From Desulfovibrionales bacterium (GTDB lineage Bacteria; Desulfobacterota; Desulfovibrionia; Desulfovibrionales; Desulfonatronaceae), in the NCBI GenBank assembly GCA_007693505.1, contig REDL01000031.1, positions 1 through 37,543 on the forward strand: a DNA stretch of 37,543 nt, in the 5' to 3' direction. This document shows, piece by piece, positions 16,802-25,658 of the stretch. The position numbers and the translations under genes are program-made. A model generated the notes under the pieces. It searched no databases. It worked only from the letters and a program-made list of their open reading frames with translations, and was not told the DNA's origin. Each line of letters opens with the position of its first letter. Positions within the stretch are counted from its first letter, which is position 1.

Positions 16802-19690
16802 TTATCCGCCCTGCTTCTGCGAAACCGCATACAGCCGGACCATGTGCAGGTCGTCGTAGGTGACGTTGCCGTCCAGAGCGTCAAATACCGGACGAAGTCG
16901 CTCGGTGCCGTGTGCGGCAAAGACGTCCAGGACCTGCAGGAGTTGCTCCGAGGGCAATGGGATCTGGCCCGCCAGGGTATCTCCGCGCACGTGATGGCCG
17001 GCCTGGGAGGCCTGCCAGAGATGGTGGACAACGGTGCCGGGCTTGACCGCGAAAATTTGGCTGATCTGGGCGATGGTCCGGCCCTGATGGTGCAGGGCCA
17101 GGACTTCCAGGGTTCGACCGCCAGGGCCTTCCGGCTGTTTGCGGGGTGCGGGCACATGGCCTGTTGGAGACTGCTCCGCGATGCCCCATTCCGCGCAATA
17201 GTCGCGCAGAACGGGCAGGAATTCCTCGGCATAGCGGGCCAGCTTGGTCTCGCCGACACCGTGCACTTTGGCCAGGGCCTCCGGCGTCTGGGGAAACATT
17301 GTGGCCATTTCCACCAGGGTCCGGTCCGAAAAAACCACGTAGGGTGGGACGTTGGCCGCCTCGGCCAGGGCCTTGCGCCTGGCGCGCAGCAGGGCAAAAA
17401 GCTTGGAGTCGTACTGCTCGCCCTCCGGACCGCTGGTGGGGGCCACCGGGGTGGGACGATCGTGAGCGGGCTGAATGCCCAGGACCTGGCGGCCGCGAAA
17501 GACCGCCAAGGCACCCTGGCCAAGTCGCAGACCACCATGCTCCATGTCCTGGATCAGCAGCCCCTGCTGGATGAACTGACGGGCCAGATGCTGCCACTGC
17601 TTTCGGGAATACTCCTGGCCGATGTTATACGTGGACAGTGCATCGTGACCGCGCCCCAGCACTTTTTCCGACCGGGAGCCGCGCAGCACGTCGATGATAT
17701 GGCTGGCACCGAACAGCTCTCCGGTGCGCTTGACGCAGGACAGGAACTTCTGGGCAGCCACGGTCATGTCCGCAAGCTCCTGTCGCGGCGTGCAGCAATT
17801 GTCGCACATTTCGCAGGATCCGCTCGGATAGGACTCGTTGAAATACCCCAGCAGGGGAATCCGACGGCAGACCGCGGACTCGGCGTAGCCGACCATGGCC
17901 TCCAGCTGCATCCGGGCCGATTTTTGCTGTGCCGGGTCCATTTTTTTGATGAACGAGACAGCGGTCTGCACAGCCCCGTAGGAAAACAGCAACAGACAGT
18001 CCGCGCGCAGTCCATCCCTTCCGGCCCGGCCCACCTGCTGATAGTAGCTCTCCAGATTCTTGGGCAGATCGTAATGCACCACGTAGCGGATGTCGGATTT
18101 GTTGATGCCCATGCCAAAGGCTACGGTGGCCACCATGATCCGGGCCTGGTCCCGGATGAATCGACGCTGGTGGCGCATCCGGGTCGGCGCGTCCAGGCCG
18201 GCGTGGTAAGGCAGCACGGAAAGCCCCTGAGCGCGCAACGCCTCGGAGAGCACGTCCACCTGCCTGCGGGTGGCGCAGTAGATGATCCCGGACTGGTCGG
18301 CCCGCTCCCGGACAAAAGCCAAAAGCTGACCCATGGCCTTGGACTTGGCCTGGGTTTTAGGCACGACCTCCAGGTAGAGATTATCCCGGTTGAAACTGGC
18401 CAGGTGGGTCTGGGCCTCGCTGATGCCCAGGGTATGCTTGATGTCCTGCCGGACCCGCTCCGTGGCCGTGGCCGTGACGGCCAGGCAGACCGCGCCGGGT
18501 AGCCGACGGCGAACATCCAGAAGCTGGCGGTACTCCGGGCGAAAATCATGGCCCCATTCGGAAATGCAGTGGGCCTCGTCAATGGTCAGACAGTCCACGG
18601 CCACGCTTTCCAGGAGCTGCAGAATTCCCGGCTGAAGCAGTGTCTCCGGTGCCGCGTACAACAGCTTGACCCGCCCGGCCCGCACCTCGGCCATCACGGC
18701 CTGGTACTCCTTGCTGGACAACGTGCTGTTCAGAAATGCCGCGGGCAGGCCCAGCTCCCGGGCCTGCATCACCTGATCCTCCATCAGGGCGATGAGCGGA
18801 GAAACCACCACGCTCACCCCTGGGAAGAGCAGGGCTGGAAGTTGATAGCACAGCGACTTGCCACTGCCGGTGGGCATGATGGCCAGGGTGTCCTGCCGGA
18901 CCAGGACATCGGCAACCACCTCGGCCTGCAGGGGCCGAAAAGCGTCATATCCAAAGACCTGCTTCAAGACGCTTGCCGGATCGGCACCGATGAACCGGCT
19001 CAAATCCGGAACAGCTCCAGATGCCAAAACGGGCTCGGGCCAGCAGGAGGCCTCAGCGGGACAACCACCTGGAAGATCACAAGGCATGTCCGCGTCCGTA
19101 GGCGGAGGGACATCGTCCCCCGGCGGCCCACTTGACCCGTCCGCCACCGATTCTCCCTCTTCCTCAGGGGGTGGCGGTTCCATATGGATCAGCCTCTCCG
19201 TCACGTGTTCCCGGCGCGCCAACACGGCTTCCTGCGAGAGCAACTCGCCGTGTTCGTCAATGTGGGTCACGGGCACGCCTACGGCGGCAAGGCCGGCACC
19301 GATCAGCGTTGCTCGGTGGCAATCTTCTGGCCTGGCCTCGCAACAGAGCAAGGCCACGCGACGTTGCTGCGCATATGCCGTGCGTAGCCGGTCAAGACCC
19401 CGGCGAAATGCCGGTGAGCGCGCAAGAGCGGCCATGTCCGCCCCGGATTCAGCGCCTCCCGCAACGCCATTTGGCAAGCCGCCCAAATCATCCCCCATGA
19501 AGACATAGCGCATACCGCCGCCTTTCAGGCGCTGTTCCAGGGCCTGCTTGGCATACTCCGGGCGGTTTTTGGAATAAGGTCGAGAGCGGACATCCAGGAG
19601 ATACTCGATCGCATGCCTTTGCAGCAGATCCAGTAGGTCCTCGATGGAGCGCGAGCCGTAGCCAATGGTAAAAACAGGGATCAAAGACAT
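16802..19690 (-). CDS. recQ: DUF488-RecQ helicase fusion
   Basis: A 962-residue ATP-dependent 3'-5' DNA helicase with an extra N-terminal domain. Residues 1-165 are a DUF488 domain (FTIGYGSRSIEDLLDLL, then LDVRSRPYSKNRPEY, then CCEARPEDCHR). A Pro/Asp/Glu-rich linker follows (170-225). The RecQ core has Walker A PTGSGKS at 273-279, DEAH at 371-374 followed by CISEWGHDFRPEY, and motif VI QQVGRAGRDG near 551-560. The RecQ zinc site is C608, C626, C629, C632. HRDC (about 760-830) and a C-terminal helix-turn-helix (about 858-945, TIAQISQIFAVKPGTVVHHL) complete it. Ordinary RecQ proteins of about 600 residues lack the DUF488 part. No frameshift is visible at the junction, so the fusion looks genuine. 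Role: recombination and replication-fork repair; the DUF488 function is unknown. Confidence 0.93.
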   Translation of the reverse strand: MSLIPVFTIGYGSRSIEDLLDLLQRHAIEYLLDVRSRPYSKNRPEYAKQALEQRLKGGGMRYVFMGDDLGGLPNGVAGGAESGADMAALARSPAFRRGLDRLRTAYAQQRRVALLCCEARPEDCHRATLIGAGLAAVGVPVTHIDEHGELLSQEAVLARREHVTERLIHMEPPPPEEEGESVADGSSGPPGDDVPPPTDADMPCDLPGGCPAEASCWPEPVLASGAVPDLSRFIGADPASVLKQVFGYDAFRPLQAEVVADVLVRQDTLAIMPTGSGKSLCYQLPALLFPGVSVVVSPLIALMEDQVMQARELGLPAAFLNSTLSSKEYQAVMAEVRAGRVKLLYAAPETLLQPGILQLLESVAVDCLTIDEAHCISEWGHDFRPEYRQLLDVRRRLPGAVCLAVTATATERVRQDIKHTLGISEAQTHLASFNRDNLYLEVVPKTQAKSKAMGQLLAFVRERADQSGIIYCATRRQVDVLSEALRAQGLSVLPYHAGLDAPTRMRHQRRFIRDQARIMVATVAFGMGINKSDIRYVVHYDLPKNLESYYQQVGRAGRDGLRADCLLLFSYGAVQTAVSFIKKMDPAQQKSARMQLEAMVGYAESAVCRRIPLLGYFNESYPSGSCEMCDNCCTPRQELADMTVAAQKFLSCVKRTGELFGASHIIDVLRGSRSEKVLGRGHDALSTYNIGQEYSRKQWQHLARQFIQQGLLIQDMEHGGLRLGQGALAVFRGRQVLGIQPAHDRPTPVAPTSGPEGEQYDSKLFALLRARRKALAEAANVPPYVVFSDRTLVEMATMFPQTPEALAKVHGVGETKLARYAEEFLPVLRDYCAEWGIAEQSPTGHVPAPRKQPEGPGGRTLEVLALHHQGRTIAQISQIFAVKPGTVVHHLWQASQAGHHVRGDTLAGQIPLPSEQLLQVLDVFAAHGTERLRPVFDALDGNVTYDDLHMVRLYAVSQKQGG

Positions 19691-19783
19691 GCAGACGGGG
19701 GAAGCCGTGGGCTTCAGGACATGGTGTAGTGCGCCAATGGAATTCAGGAGAATTCCATGGACTTCACGGGAATTTGGGAAACT

Positions 19784-20215
19784 TCAGGGAGCGCTCTCGA
19801 TGTCGTCCTGGGGAAACGATCCCTTGTCGATAAGGCCGTGGTTGCGCAGGATCTCCAGCAGCATTTCCGGTTCAAACGGTTTAGTCAGGTACGCGTCGGC
19901 GCGCTCCTCAAACTGGGCTTTGAGGATATTTTCGTAATCCGTCAGACTGGAAACCATCACCACCTTGGTCCGGATGCCGCCCAGACGCTGTTCTTCCAGG
20001 CGACGGATCATGCTCAGGGCCTGGTGGCCGTCCAGAACGGGCATTTCAATGTCCATCAGGATCAGGTCAAAGAGTTTCTTGTCTTCCAGAGAACGCACAA
20101 AGGCGCTTACGGCCTGTCTCCCATCCGCCACCTGAACAACATGGCCGTAGGGCACCACGATTTCCTGGAGGTGCTCCCGCATGCTTCGGCTGTCCTCGAC
20201 AATCAGGGTGCGCAT
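19784..20215 (-). CDS. CheY-like single-domain response regulator
   Basis: Receiver-domain protein of 143 residues without an output domain. The acidic pocket is E7/D8, the phospho-acceptor is D55 in LILMDIEMP, the switch residue is S89 or S90 in VVMVSS, and K112 lies in YLTKPF. Such proteins act by protein contact, as CheY does, or in phosphorelays. No histidine kinase is encoded in the window, so its partner is elsewhere. A good ribosome binding site (AAGGAGAG) precedes ATG 20215. It lies between the Rsm22-like gene (37 bp upstream) and the RecQ fusion (93 bp downstream), all on the minus strand. A 20-residue tail after the receiver fold ends DDIESAP. Confidence 0.92.
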   Translation of the reverse strand: MRTLIVEDSRSMREHLQEIVVPYGHVVQVADGRQAVSAFVRSLEDKKLFDLILMDIEMPVLDGHQALSMIRRLEEQRLGGIRTKVVMVSSLTDYENILKAQFEERADAYLTKPFEPEMLLEILRNHGLIDKGSFPQDDIESAP

Positions 20216-20252
20216 CGTGCTCTCCTTTGTTCAGAGGTGAAATGGAATGGGG

Positions 20253-21704
20253 TTATGACTGGGAACGCTTTGGGCGACGGTTGTGACCATTGGACGTTGC
20301 CTTGGGATTTGTCCGCGGTTTACGATCCTCGCGATGACCCCTTGCCGGCGGAGAACTTGTTGCGGACTGACCTGACTGACCTGGCCTCGTGGTGGGGCTC
20401 GCCGCCTTTTTTTTCGGCCCGTCCATGGCCGGGAGCAGCTCCGCCACCAAGGCCCGACTTTTGGAATCACGTTTGGGTGGATCGTCCAGGCGGAAGCGGA
20501 CACAATCTCCTGAGCGGGTGGCGGAATGACCCGGCGGGGAAAGAATCAGCAGTTTGCCCTGGGCTGCGCAGCCATAACGCCCGACCATGGCCTCCCGGCC
20601 TTCCCGCATCCGGTCCGGCACGGAAAACTCGCCGCTGACGATGCGCGCCCATCCCTGGGGAAGAGGTCCCTCCCGCATCTGCTCTGAAGATGCATTGCGA
20701 TCCGGGTTCTGTTCGGCCTTCCGGTCCAAAAGCCGGTCTGGACTCCCGGGTCCGGCCAAATGCACGTAGCTCAAGCTGATATCCCGTTTGGGCAGATCGG
20801 CCTCCCGGGATAATTCCCTCAGCCACGGCGGACAACCCCGGGTGGACAGGGTGAAATGGCACCAGGAGGTCTCCCGGTGTTCAAGCATTGGGCAGGCTTG
20901 GTGATGGGTGCAAGGCCCAAGGACCTTCCACCCGCCGGCCACGGCCTCTTCCCGGGCCAGACTGACCAGCTTGCCGCCAAATCGATTGCCGGGCTCCACA
21001 AAAAGACAATGCCCTTCAGGACGGACATGCCCGGCCACGGTTTGGAAAAAACCGGCAACCTGCTCACTGAGAGGGTCCCGGCGATTCCACGGCAGTTCAT
21101 TCAAAAAATTGCCCGCGGTCAACAGGTCGGCTTGGGGCACGCTCTTGATGCCCACCTGCCATGGAGCATGAACAAGGTGAATCTTCCAGCGGCCGCGGCC
21201 CGCAACCAGGCCATTCTCGAGAATATCCACCAGACCATGATACAGTTTCCGGCCCTCGCGCATTGGCCTTGGCGTGGTGTCCAGGCAATGGAAGTGCAGC
21301 TCCCTGGCCAGCAGGTCCGGTCTGGCCAGGGCCAGAGCCTGGACCAGGGTCAGGGGGCCGGCTCCCAGATCCACCACTGTCCCCCCTTCAGGCGGGTCCA
21401 GGTTCAGCCCGCCCAACAGGCGGGTCATTCGCAACAGGTTCCAGGGCAGAAAGTACCAGAGATAGGCCCCCAGGGCGGCCGGTGCGTGCAGATAATCCCG
21501 GCCCAGGACCTCGGCGCGATCCTCAACCAGAAATGTGGATAGTTCCTGGATATTATCCGCCAGCTTGCGCCGATGCGCGGCCTTCATGGGCAGCACCGCG
21601 CGCAGCAGGTCGGCATAGCCTGCCAGGGCCCGCTCGGTTGCACCGCTGAGATCGGGAAACGGCGAGCGGGAACAGCCCGTGGCGCGTTGTAGGGCATCAG
21701 ACAT
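20253..21704 (-). CDS. Rsm22/METTL17-like small-ribosomal-subunit methyltransferase family protein
   Basis: A 483-residue Rossmann-fold protein of the Rsm22 family, whose mitochondrial members act in small-subunit assembly. Motif I is VVDLGAGPLTL (110-120). The four-cysteine signature PCTHHQACP...WCHF (C265, C271, C282, with C291 nearby) corresponds to the proposed 4Fe-4S site of METTL17. The N-terminal region (about 30-95) has the helical segment YLWYFLPWNLLRM. From about residue 415 the chain becomes a low-complexity Lys/Arg/Ser/Pro tail, probably RNA-binding or disordered. The start overlaps the ASKHA gene's stop by 8 bp, implying coupled translation. Catalytic activity in bacteria is unproven; the assignment is by motif. 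Confidence 0.8.
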   Translation of the reverse strand: MSDALQRATGCSRSPFPDLSGATERALAGYADLLRAVLPMKAAHRRKLADNIQELSTFLVEDRAEVLGRDYLHAPAALGAYLWYFLPWNLLRMTRLLGGLNLDPPEGGTVVDLGAGPLTLVQALALARPDLLARELHFHCLDTTPRPMREGRKLYHGLVDILENGLVAGRGRWKIHLVHAPWQVGIKSVPQADLLTAGNFLNELPWNRRDPLSEQVAGFFQTVAGHVRPEGHCLFVEPGNRFGGKLVSLAREEAVAGGWKVLGPCTHHQACPMLEHRETSWCHFTLSTRGCPPWLRELSREADLPKRDISLSYVHLAGPGSPDRLLDRKAEQNPDRNASSEQMREGPLPQGWARIVSGEFSVPDRMREGREAMVGRYGCAAQGKLLILSPPGHSATRSGDCVRFRLDDPPKRDSKSRALVAELLPAMDGPKKKAASPTTRPGQSGQSATSSPPARGHREDRKPRTNPKATSNGHNRRPKRSQS

Positions 21705-23403
21705 AATGAAAGACCAACCTTTGCGTGTAGTGTGCGAAAAAATCCGGCTCCTGGCCGACGGGCAAGGTCATGATCCGTGGGGCCATCTCTTCGATCCAGT
21801 CCCTGGCCTGGGAACTGGCCACCAGCAGGGCGGCCCCGGCCAGCGAGGTATTGCCCACGGGACGCATCCGCTCCCGGCTTCCCGGCGGGACAAAGCCCAG
21901 TTCCTCCAGCGCGGACAGGTCGACATGCTCGCCCAGGGCACCGGCCAAATAAAAGGCGCGTATCACACCCGGCGTCAGACCGGCCTCGGCCAGCAACCGA
22001 CTCATCGCCAGGTTGAACGCCGCCTTGACCTTGAGCACCTCCTCCACGTCGCGCCCGGTCAGAAAAACATCCGCACCCAGCACCAGGCGTCTCTCGCCGT
22101 GGACATCGGTCACATTCGCGCCGATGTTCCGAGCCAGCGGGCTTTGTCCGTCCGCAAAGCCCCCGGATCGTTTGAGAACCCCCAGACGCAGTAAGCCGGC
22201 CAAAAGGGCCAGATACCCCGTGCCGGATATACGCTGCCGATCCGGGGACGGAGACAGAGTGTGGGGTGCGTCGCGTTCCGGCATGGGCAGGGACCGGGCT
22301 CGCAACCCCAGCGGGGTCACGGCCACGTCCACCCAGACACCGGGCAGAGCCGCTGAACCGCAGGACATGCCGATACCCTCCAGGGCCGGGCCCATGGGCA
22401 CGCTGGCGGCCAGATAGTGCTCCGGCCCCAGGGCCAGAATGAATTCCCCGTTGGTGCCCAGATCCGCCAGAAGAAACGGGTAAGCGGGTCGGCCAGCATG
22501 GCCGAAGTGGATCGCGGCCAATCCGGCGCTCACATCGCCGCCAATGAACGGGGCCGGTTGCGGCGGAATGTAGGTTCGCCCGCCACAGTTACTGCTTCCG
22601 TCACGGCTTCCGGCCTTCTCCCATGTATACCCCTTTTGAAAAGGCAGCGATGTCCAGAACCCGCCGGGATGCGGTCTGCGGTAGGGCGCGACGGCCAGCC
22701 CTTGCAACGGCCAATCCAACAGCAGGGCGGTCATCACTGTGTTCCCGGCCACGCAGATCAAGTCCACCGTCGTCGGTATGGACCTGGTCAGGTCGTGCAG
22801 CCGGCGCACCACGACGTCCCTGAGCATCCGAGCATTTGTCTCCAACATCAAGGCAAAACCCAGCCGGGACATCACCTCGCTGCCCGCGGCCAGTTGCGGG
22901 TTCAGCTCGCGTCCCTGGGCCAGCACCCCGACATCGTCTCGCACCAGCCAGTCCAGCCCGGTGGTCCCCAGATCCACGGCCAGAGATAAGGAGCCGACGG
23001 CAGGTCGGCTCAGGGCGATCGCCCGATCCACTGCGTCAGATGATGGAAAAGCAAAGGGCAGGTGAACCGTCATCCCGCCCACAGCAGGACATCGGCAGGC
23101 CAGCCGCCCTCCCTGCTCCAGTTCTTCCGGAGACAAGGCCGCCAACTCGTCCGGTGTCGGTGTTTCGCCTGCACGATCCTTTGGCGATGCCGCGCCGGCA
23201 TCCGGACCGTTGGCCACATAAACCAGGCACAAACCGCATTTTCCCAAACCGCTGCAGAACGGCCGCGTCGGCCAGACCCGCTCCAGAAACAGCATCTGGG
23301 AGAGGGTTTGTCCGGGAATTGCCTGGATCAACCGCACCCGGCCCATCGTATCCTGGATCGTCAGCAATGCGTGGCCATCGGCCATCCCGGACAGACCGGG
23401 CAT
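21697..23403 (-). CDS. ASKHA-domain protein with N-terminal 2Fe-2S ferredoxin (corrinoid-activation type, DUF4445)
   Basis: Redox protein of the RamA-like family, which uses ATP to reductively reactivate corrinoid methyltransferases. I start at ATG 23403, just after GGGAGGTGAT, giving 568 residues; the TTG at 23460 has no such site. The ferredoxin domain holds C50, C56, C59 and C103 (FCSGLGKCGLC...ACRC). The ASKHA ATPase fold follows, with phosphate-binding loops AVDLGTTGLDW and LLADLGTNGEF and the segment FIGGDVSAGLAA. The C-terminal part contains the YLAGALGEHVDL segment usual in the family. No corrinoid protein or methyltransferase gene lies nearby, so the client is unknown. The stop overlaps the Rsm22-like gene by 8 bp. 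Confidence 0.85.
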   Translation of the reverse strand: MPGLSGMADGHALLTIQDTMGRVRLIQAIPGQTLSQMLFLERVWPTRPFCSGLGKCGLCLVYVANGPDAGAASPKDRAGETPTPDELAALSPEELEQGGRLACRCPAVGGMTVHLPFAFPSSDAVDRAIALSRPAVGSLSLAVDLGTTGLDWLVRDDVGVLAQGRELNPQLAAGSEVMSRLGFALMLETNARMLRDVVVRRLHDLTRSIPTTVDLICVAGNTVMTALLLDWPLQGLAVAPYRRPHPGGFWTSLPFQKGYTWEKAGSRDGSSNCGGRTYIPPQPAPFIGGDVSAGLAAIHFGHAGRPAYPFLLADLGTNGEFILALGPEHYLAASVPMGPALEGIGMSCGSAALPGVWVDVAVTPLGLRARSLPMPERDAPHTLSPSPDRQRISGTGYLALLAGLLRLGVLKRSGGFADGQSPLARNIGANVTDVHGERRLVLGADVFLTGRDVEEVLKVKAAFNLAMSRLLAEAGLTPGVIRAFYLAGALGEHVDLSALEELGFVPPGSRERMRPVGNTSLAGAALLVASSQARDWIEEMAPRIMTLPVGQEPDFFAHYTQRLVFHYV

Positions 23404-23463
23404 CCCATCACCTCCCGGCCCTCGGATTAGGGCGGAGTTTCCACCCTGGTTGTCGGCCAAGGG

Positions 23464-23577
23464 TTACTTCTGCTCTTGCTTGGCCATGGTCCCCTTTTCA
23501 CCACACTTCGGGCATTTTTGTGGTTTGCACCGCCCTTCCTTTTTTTCGCCACACTTGGAACAGACAAATTCCGCCAT
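23464..23577 (-). CDS. RCKP-type rubredoxin-like small protein
   Basis: A 37-residue protein. The sequence has two CxxC pairs, CSKC (C6, C9) and CPKC (C22, C25), around the diagnostic RCKP motif (residues 16-19: RCKP, with C17). That is the pattern of the RCKP-type rubredoxin-like family of small metal-binding proteins. A GGAG ribosome binding site lies eight bases before ATG 23577. It ends 60 bp upstream of the ASKHA start, on the same strand. A role as a small electron carrier or zinc ribbon is possible, perhaps feeding the neighbouring Fe-S protein, but that is inference. Confidence 0.85.
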   Translation of the reverse strand: MAEFVCSKCGEKKEGRCKPQKCPKCGEKGTMAKQEQK

Positions 23578-23649
23578 GATGATGCTCCTTCATTAACGTG
23601 ACCAATGATGCCTCAAAAAATGACACCCAATAAAGATGTGGAAAGGAAA

Positions 23650-23670
23650 CCGGGTTCAATGTTTACCCGG
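23650..23670 (-). terminator. Possible intrinsic terminator after the exported-protein gene
   Basis: CCGGGT (23650-23655) pairs with ACCCGG (23665-23670) around a 9-base loop. Read on the minus strand it begins 8 bp after the stop codon at 23679 and is followed by TTTCCTTTCC. The T-run is short and interrupted, so efficiency is uncertain. Confidence 0.5.
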
Positions 23671-23678
23671 ACTCGGAC

Positions 23679-24638
23679 TCATTCCATGCTGAATGTCGCG
23701 GCCTCTTCCTCGAAAAATTGCCGGAGTTGTTGCTCCACCACCCCCCGATCCGCTGCCTGGATTTGCCATGTGGCCTCATAGCTGTCGCCTTGCATGGAAA
23801 AACCGCGCAGGACGATCCTGTCCATGGAGAGGCCCAGCCCGCGCAAATGTCGGTCAAAATCCTGGATGTCCCCGGCCGATTGCCACCCTGTGGTCACCAG
23901 GGTCAATCTGTCCGCGGCACCCTGGCGTAGCTGGTCCAGTCGAAAATAATTGCCCCACAGTTCGGCCCAGACATCCAGCATGTCCGAGCCTGAGGCAGTC
24001 CAAATCCGGCCTGCATGGTCCAGGGCCCCCTGCCAGGAACCGTCTCCAGATGCGGCCAAACGCAGGGTCAGCTCCTCGGTCCCGTCCCGGTGCAGCCCGG
24101 ACAACACCTCCAAATCCTGAAGGGAGGCCATGTGTTCCGCGCCCAGCCCCTGGGCCGCCAGGTGGTAGCCGATCTCTCTGCTCTGGGGAGAGGTTAGCCC
24201 AAGGGACTGGATAAATGCCCGCACTGCGTCCCGATTAACGTCCACGTTCAGGTGCAAGACCGCTCCCCACTCCGTACGCTGATACTCCTTTTCCTCCCAG
24301 CCCAAAACAAATTCCTGGGCCCGCGCCTTCAGTATCGTATTCAGGATTGAGCGTCGTTGCTCGCTTAATCCCTCCCGAAGCAGGGGCTGCGCCTCCTGGA
24401 CAACTCCTTGGGCCAGGGCCTGTCGGACAGCCGCAAGGCGAGGTTCCGATGCGCCGACATCGTCGGCTTCCACGAAGATGCGCACATCCTGACCGGCCAG
24501 GCAGATGGTCGCCGGGCCCAGCAACAAAGCTAGCGCCAGGATAAGCAGCGTATGCTGAAATCGATACGATACGTTATAGCATATTTTGTGAACTCGAGGC
24601 GGGACAAAACACCATTTTGGGGAAGTATTCTTTTGCAA
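23679..24638 (-). CDS. Exported protein of unknown function
   Basis: A 319-residue protein that I do not recognise. Start is TTG 24638, supported by AGGAGA eight bases upstream; no in-frame ATG precedes the hydrophobic segment. Residues 28-48 (LLILALALLLGPATICLAG) form a signal peptide or anchor, likely cleaved after the AxG-type site near residue 49. The mature part begins with DVRIFVEADD, contains a central VLHLNVDVNRDAVRAFIQSLGL region, and ends in a repeated alpha/beta pattern (SMDRIVLRGFSMQGDSYEATWQI). It has few cysteines and no enzyme motif. It lies between the miaA operon (upstream, 39 bp) and the RCKP gene, same strand; a possible terminator follows it. Periplasmic location is inferred. 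Confidence 0.7.
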   Translation of the reverse strand: MQKNTSPKWCFVPPRVHKICYNVSYRFQHTLLILALALLLGPATICLAGQDVRIFVEADDVGASEPRLAAVRQALAQGVVQEAQPLLREGLSEQRRSILNTILKARAQEFVLGWEEKEYQRTEWGAVLHLNVDVNRDAVRAFIQSLGLTSPQSREIGYHLAAQGLGAEHMASLQDLEVLSGLHRDGTEELTLRLAASGDGSWQGALDHAGRIWTASGSDMLDVWAELWGNYFRLDQLRQGAADRLTLVTTGWQSAGDIQDFDRHLRGLGLSMDRIVLRGFSMQGDSYEATWQIQAADRGVVEQQLRQFFEEEAATFSME

Positions 24639-24677
24639 ACGTGTCTCTCCTGTCGATATAAAACCATGCTTTCAGAT

Positions 24678-25658
24678 TCACTCGATATCGTCGCTCCCAG
24701 GGCGGTTGGCCACAAGGCTGTCCACCAGCCGGAGCACAGCCGAGGGTTCTCCGGCCGGAATCCAGTGCACTCCGGCGATGTTGTTGAACCAGGTCTCCTG
24801 CCGCTTGGCATATGCCCTGGTCCGAAAAAGCCAAAGGTCCTTGGCTTCCTCGAGTGTTTTTTGGCCTTGCAGATGGGCCAGCAATTCCCGACAGCCAATG
24901 CCGGAAAAGCCCGGAGCCTCCGGATCCGGGCAGCCATCCCAGGCTCGTTGGATTTCCTGAAGCGCACCCAGTTCCAGCATCAGGTCAATCCGCCGAGCCA
25001 GGCGATCGTGCAGTTCCGGTCGGGGCAGACGCAGACCGATGACGCACAGATCCAAACCCTGGGTGGAGCGGGCCTGGGTATGCCACCAGCTCAGCGGCCG
25101 GCCCGAGGCCTGGAAGACCTCCAGTGCCCGGCAGACCCGCTGCCGGTCCCGAGGGTGAATCCGGGACGCGTACGCCGGGTCGACAGCCGTCAATCTGGCG
25201 TGCAATGCCTCAGAGCCCTGCGTCGTACACGCATCAAGCACCGCACTGCGCACCTCTGCGGGTACCTGTGGGATATCCGCCAACCCCCCTGCCAAGGCGC
25301 GCAGATAAAGACCCGTGCCTCCCACGAGAATGGGCATTCGCCCGCTTTCCCGGCAGGCGATCAACCCTTGCCGGGCCTCGTCCATGAACCTGCCTGCGGA
25401 AATGGTCTCGTTCATGGCCAAAAAGCCATACAGCAGGTGCGGGCACTGGGATTGCTCCCCATCGCCGGGCTGGGCGGTGATGATAGGCACGTCCCGGTAG
25501 ACCTGGCGAGAGTCCGCGTTGACCACGCTCACGGGATAATGCCGGGCCAAGGTCAGGGCCGCGGCGGTCTTGCCGGTCCCAGTGGCGCCCACGAGACAGA
25601 TGATCCGGGTTGGCTGCCCATCGGCAAACCCTCCGCATTCAGGCTGCTCGCGCTCCAT
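24678..25658 (-). CDS. miaA: tRNA dimethylallyltransferase MiaA
   Basis: Transfers the dimethylallyl group from DMAPP to N6 of A37 in tRNAs that read UNN codons. Start chosen at ATG 25658 behind AGGAGA, giving 326 residues; 19 further in-frame codons upstream are inside coaD and look spurious. Features visible: P-loop GATGTGKT, NADSRQVYRDVPIITAQP (the DSxQ tRNA-recognition motif), LVGGTGLYLRALAGG, and the C-terminal FRTRAYAKRQETWF, which binds tRNA and DMAPP. The 5' end overlaps the 3' end of coaD by 20 bp, so the two are probably co-translated. Products of MiaA are usually thiomethylated by MiaB, not encoded here. Confidence 0.96.
   Translation of the reverse strand: MEREQPECGGFADGQPTRIICLVGATGTGKTAAALTLARHYPVSVVNADSRQVYRDVPIITAQPGDGEQSQCPHLLYGFLAMNETISAGRFMDEARQGLIACRESGRMPILVGGTGLYLRALAGGLADIPQVPAEVRSAVLDACTTQGSEALHARLTAVDPAYASRIHPRDRQRVCRALEVFQASGRPLSWWHTQARSTQGLDLCVIGLRLPRPELHDRLARRIDLMLELGALQEIQRAWDGCPDPEAPGFSGIGCRELLAHLQGQKTLEEAKDLWLFRTRAYAKRQETWFNNIAGVHWIPAGEPSAVLRLVDSLVANRPGSDDIE

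Noticed and set aside
16751-18502. 583-codon open frame on the plus strand
   Set aside because: Antisense shadow of the RecQ fusion; no family resemblance.
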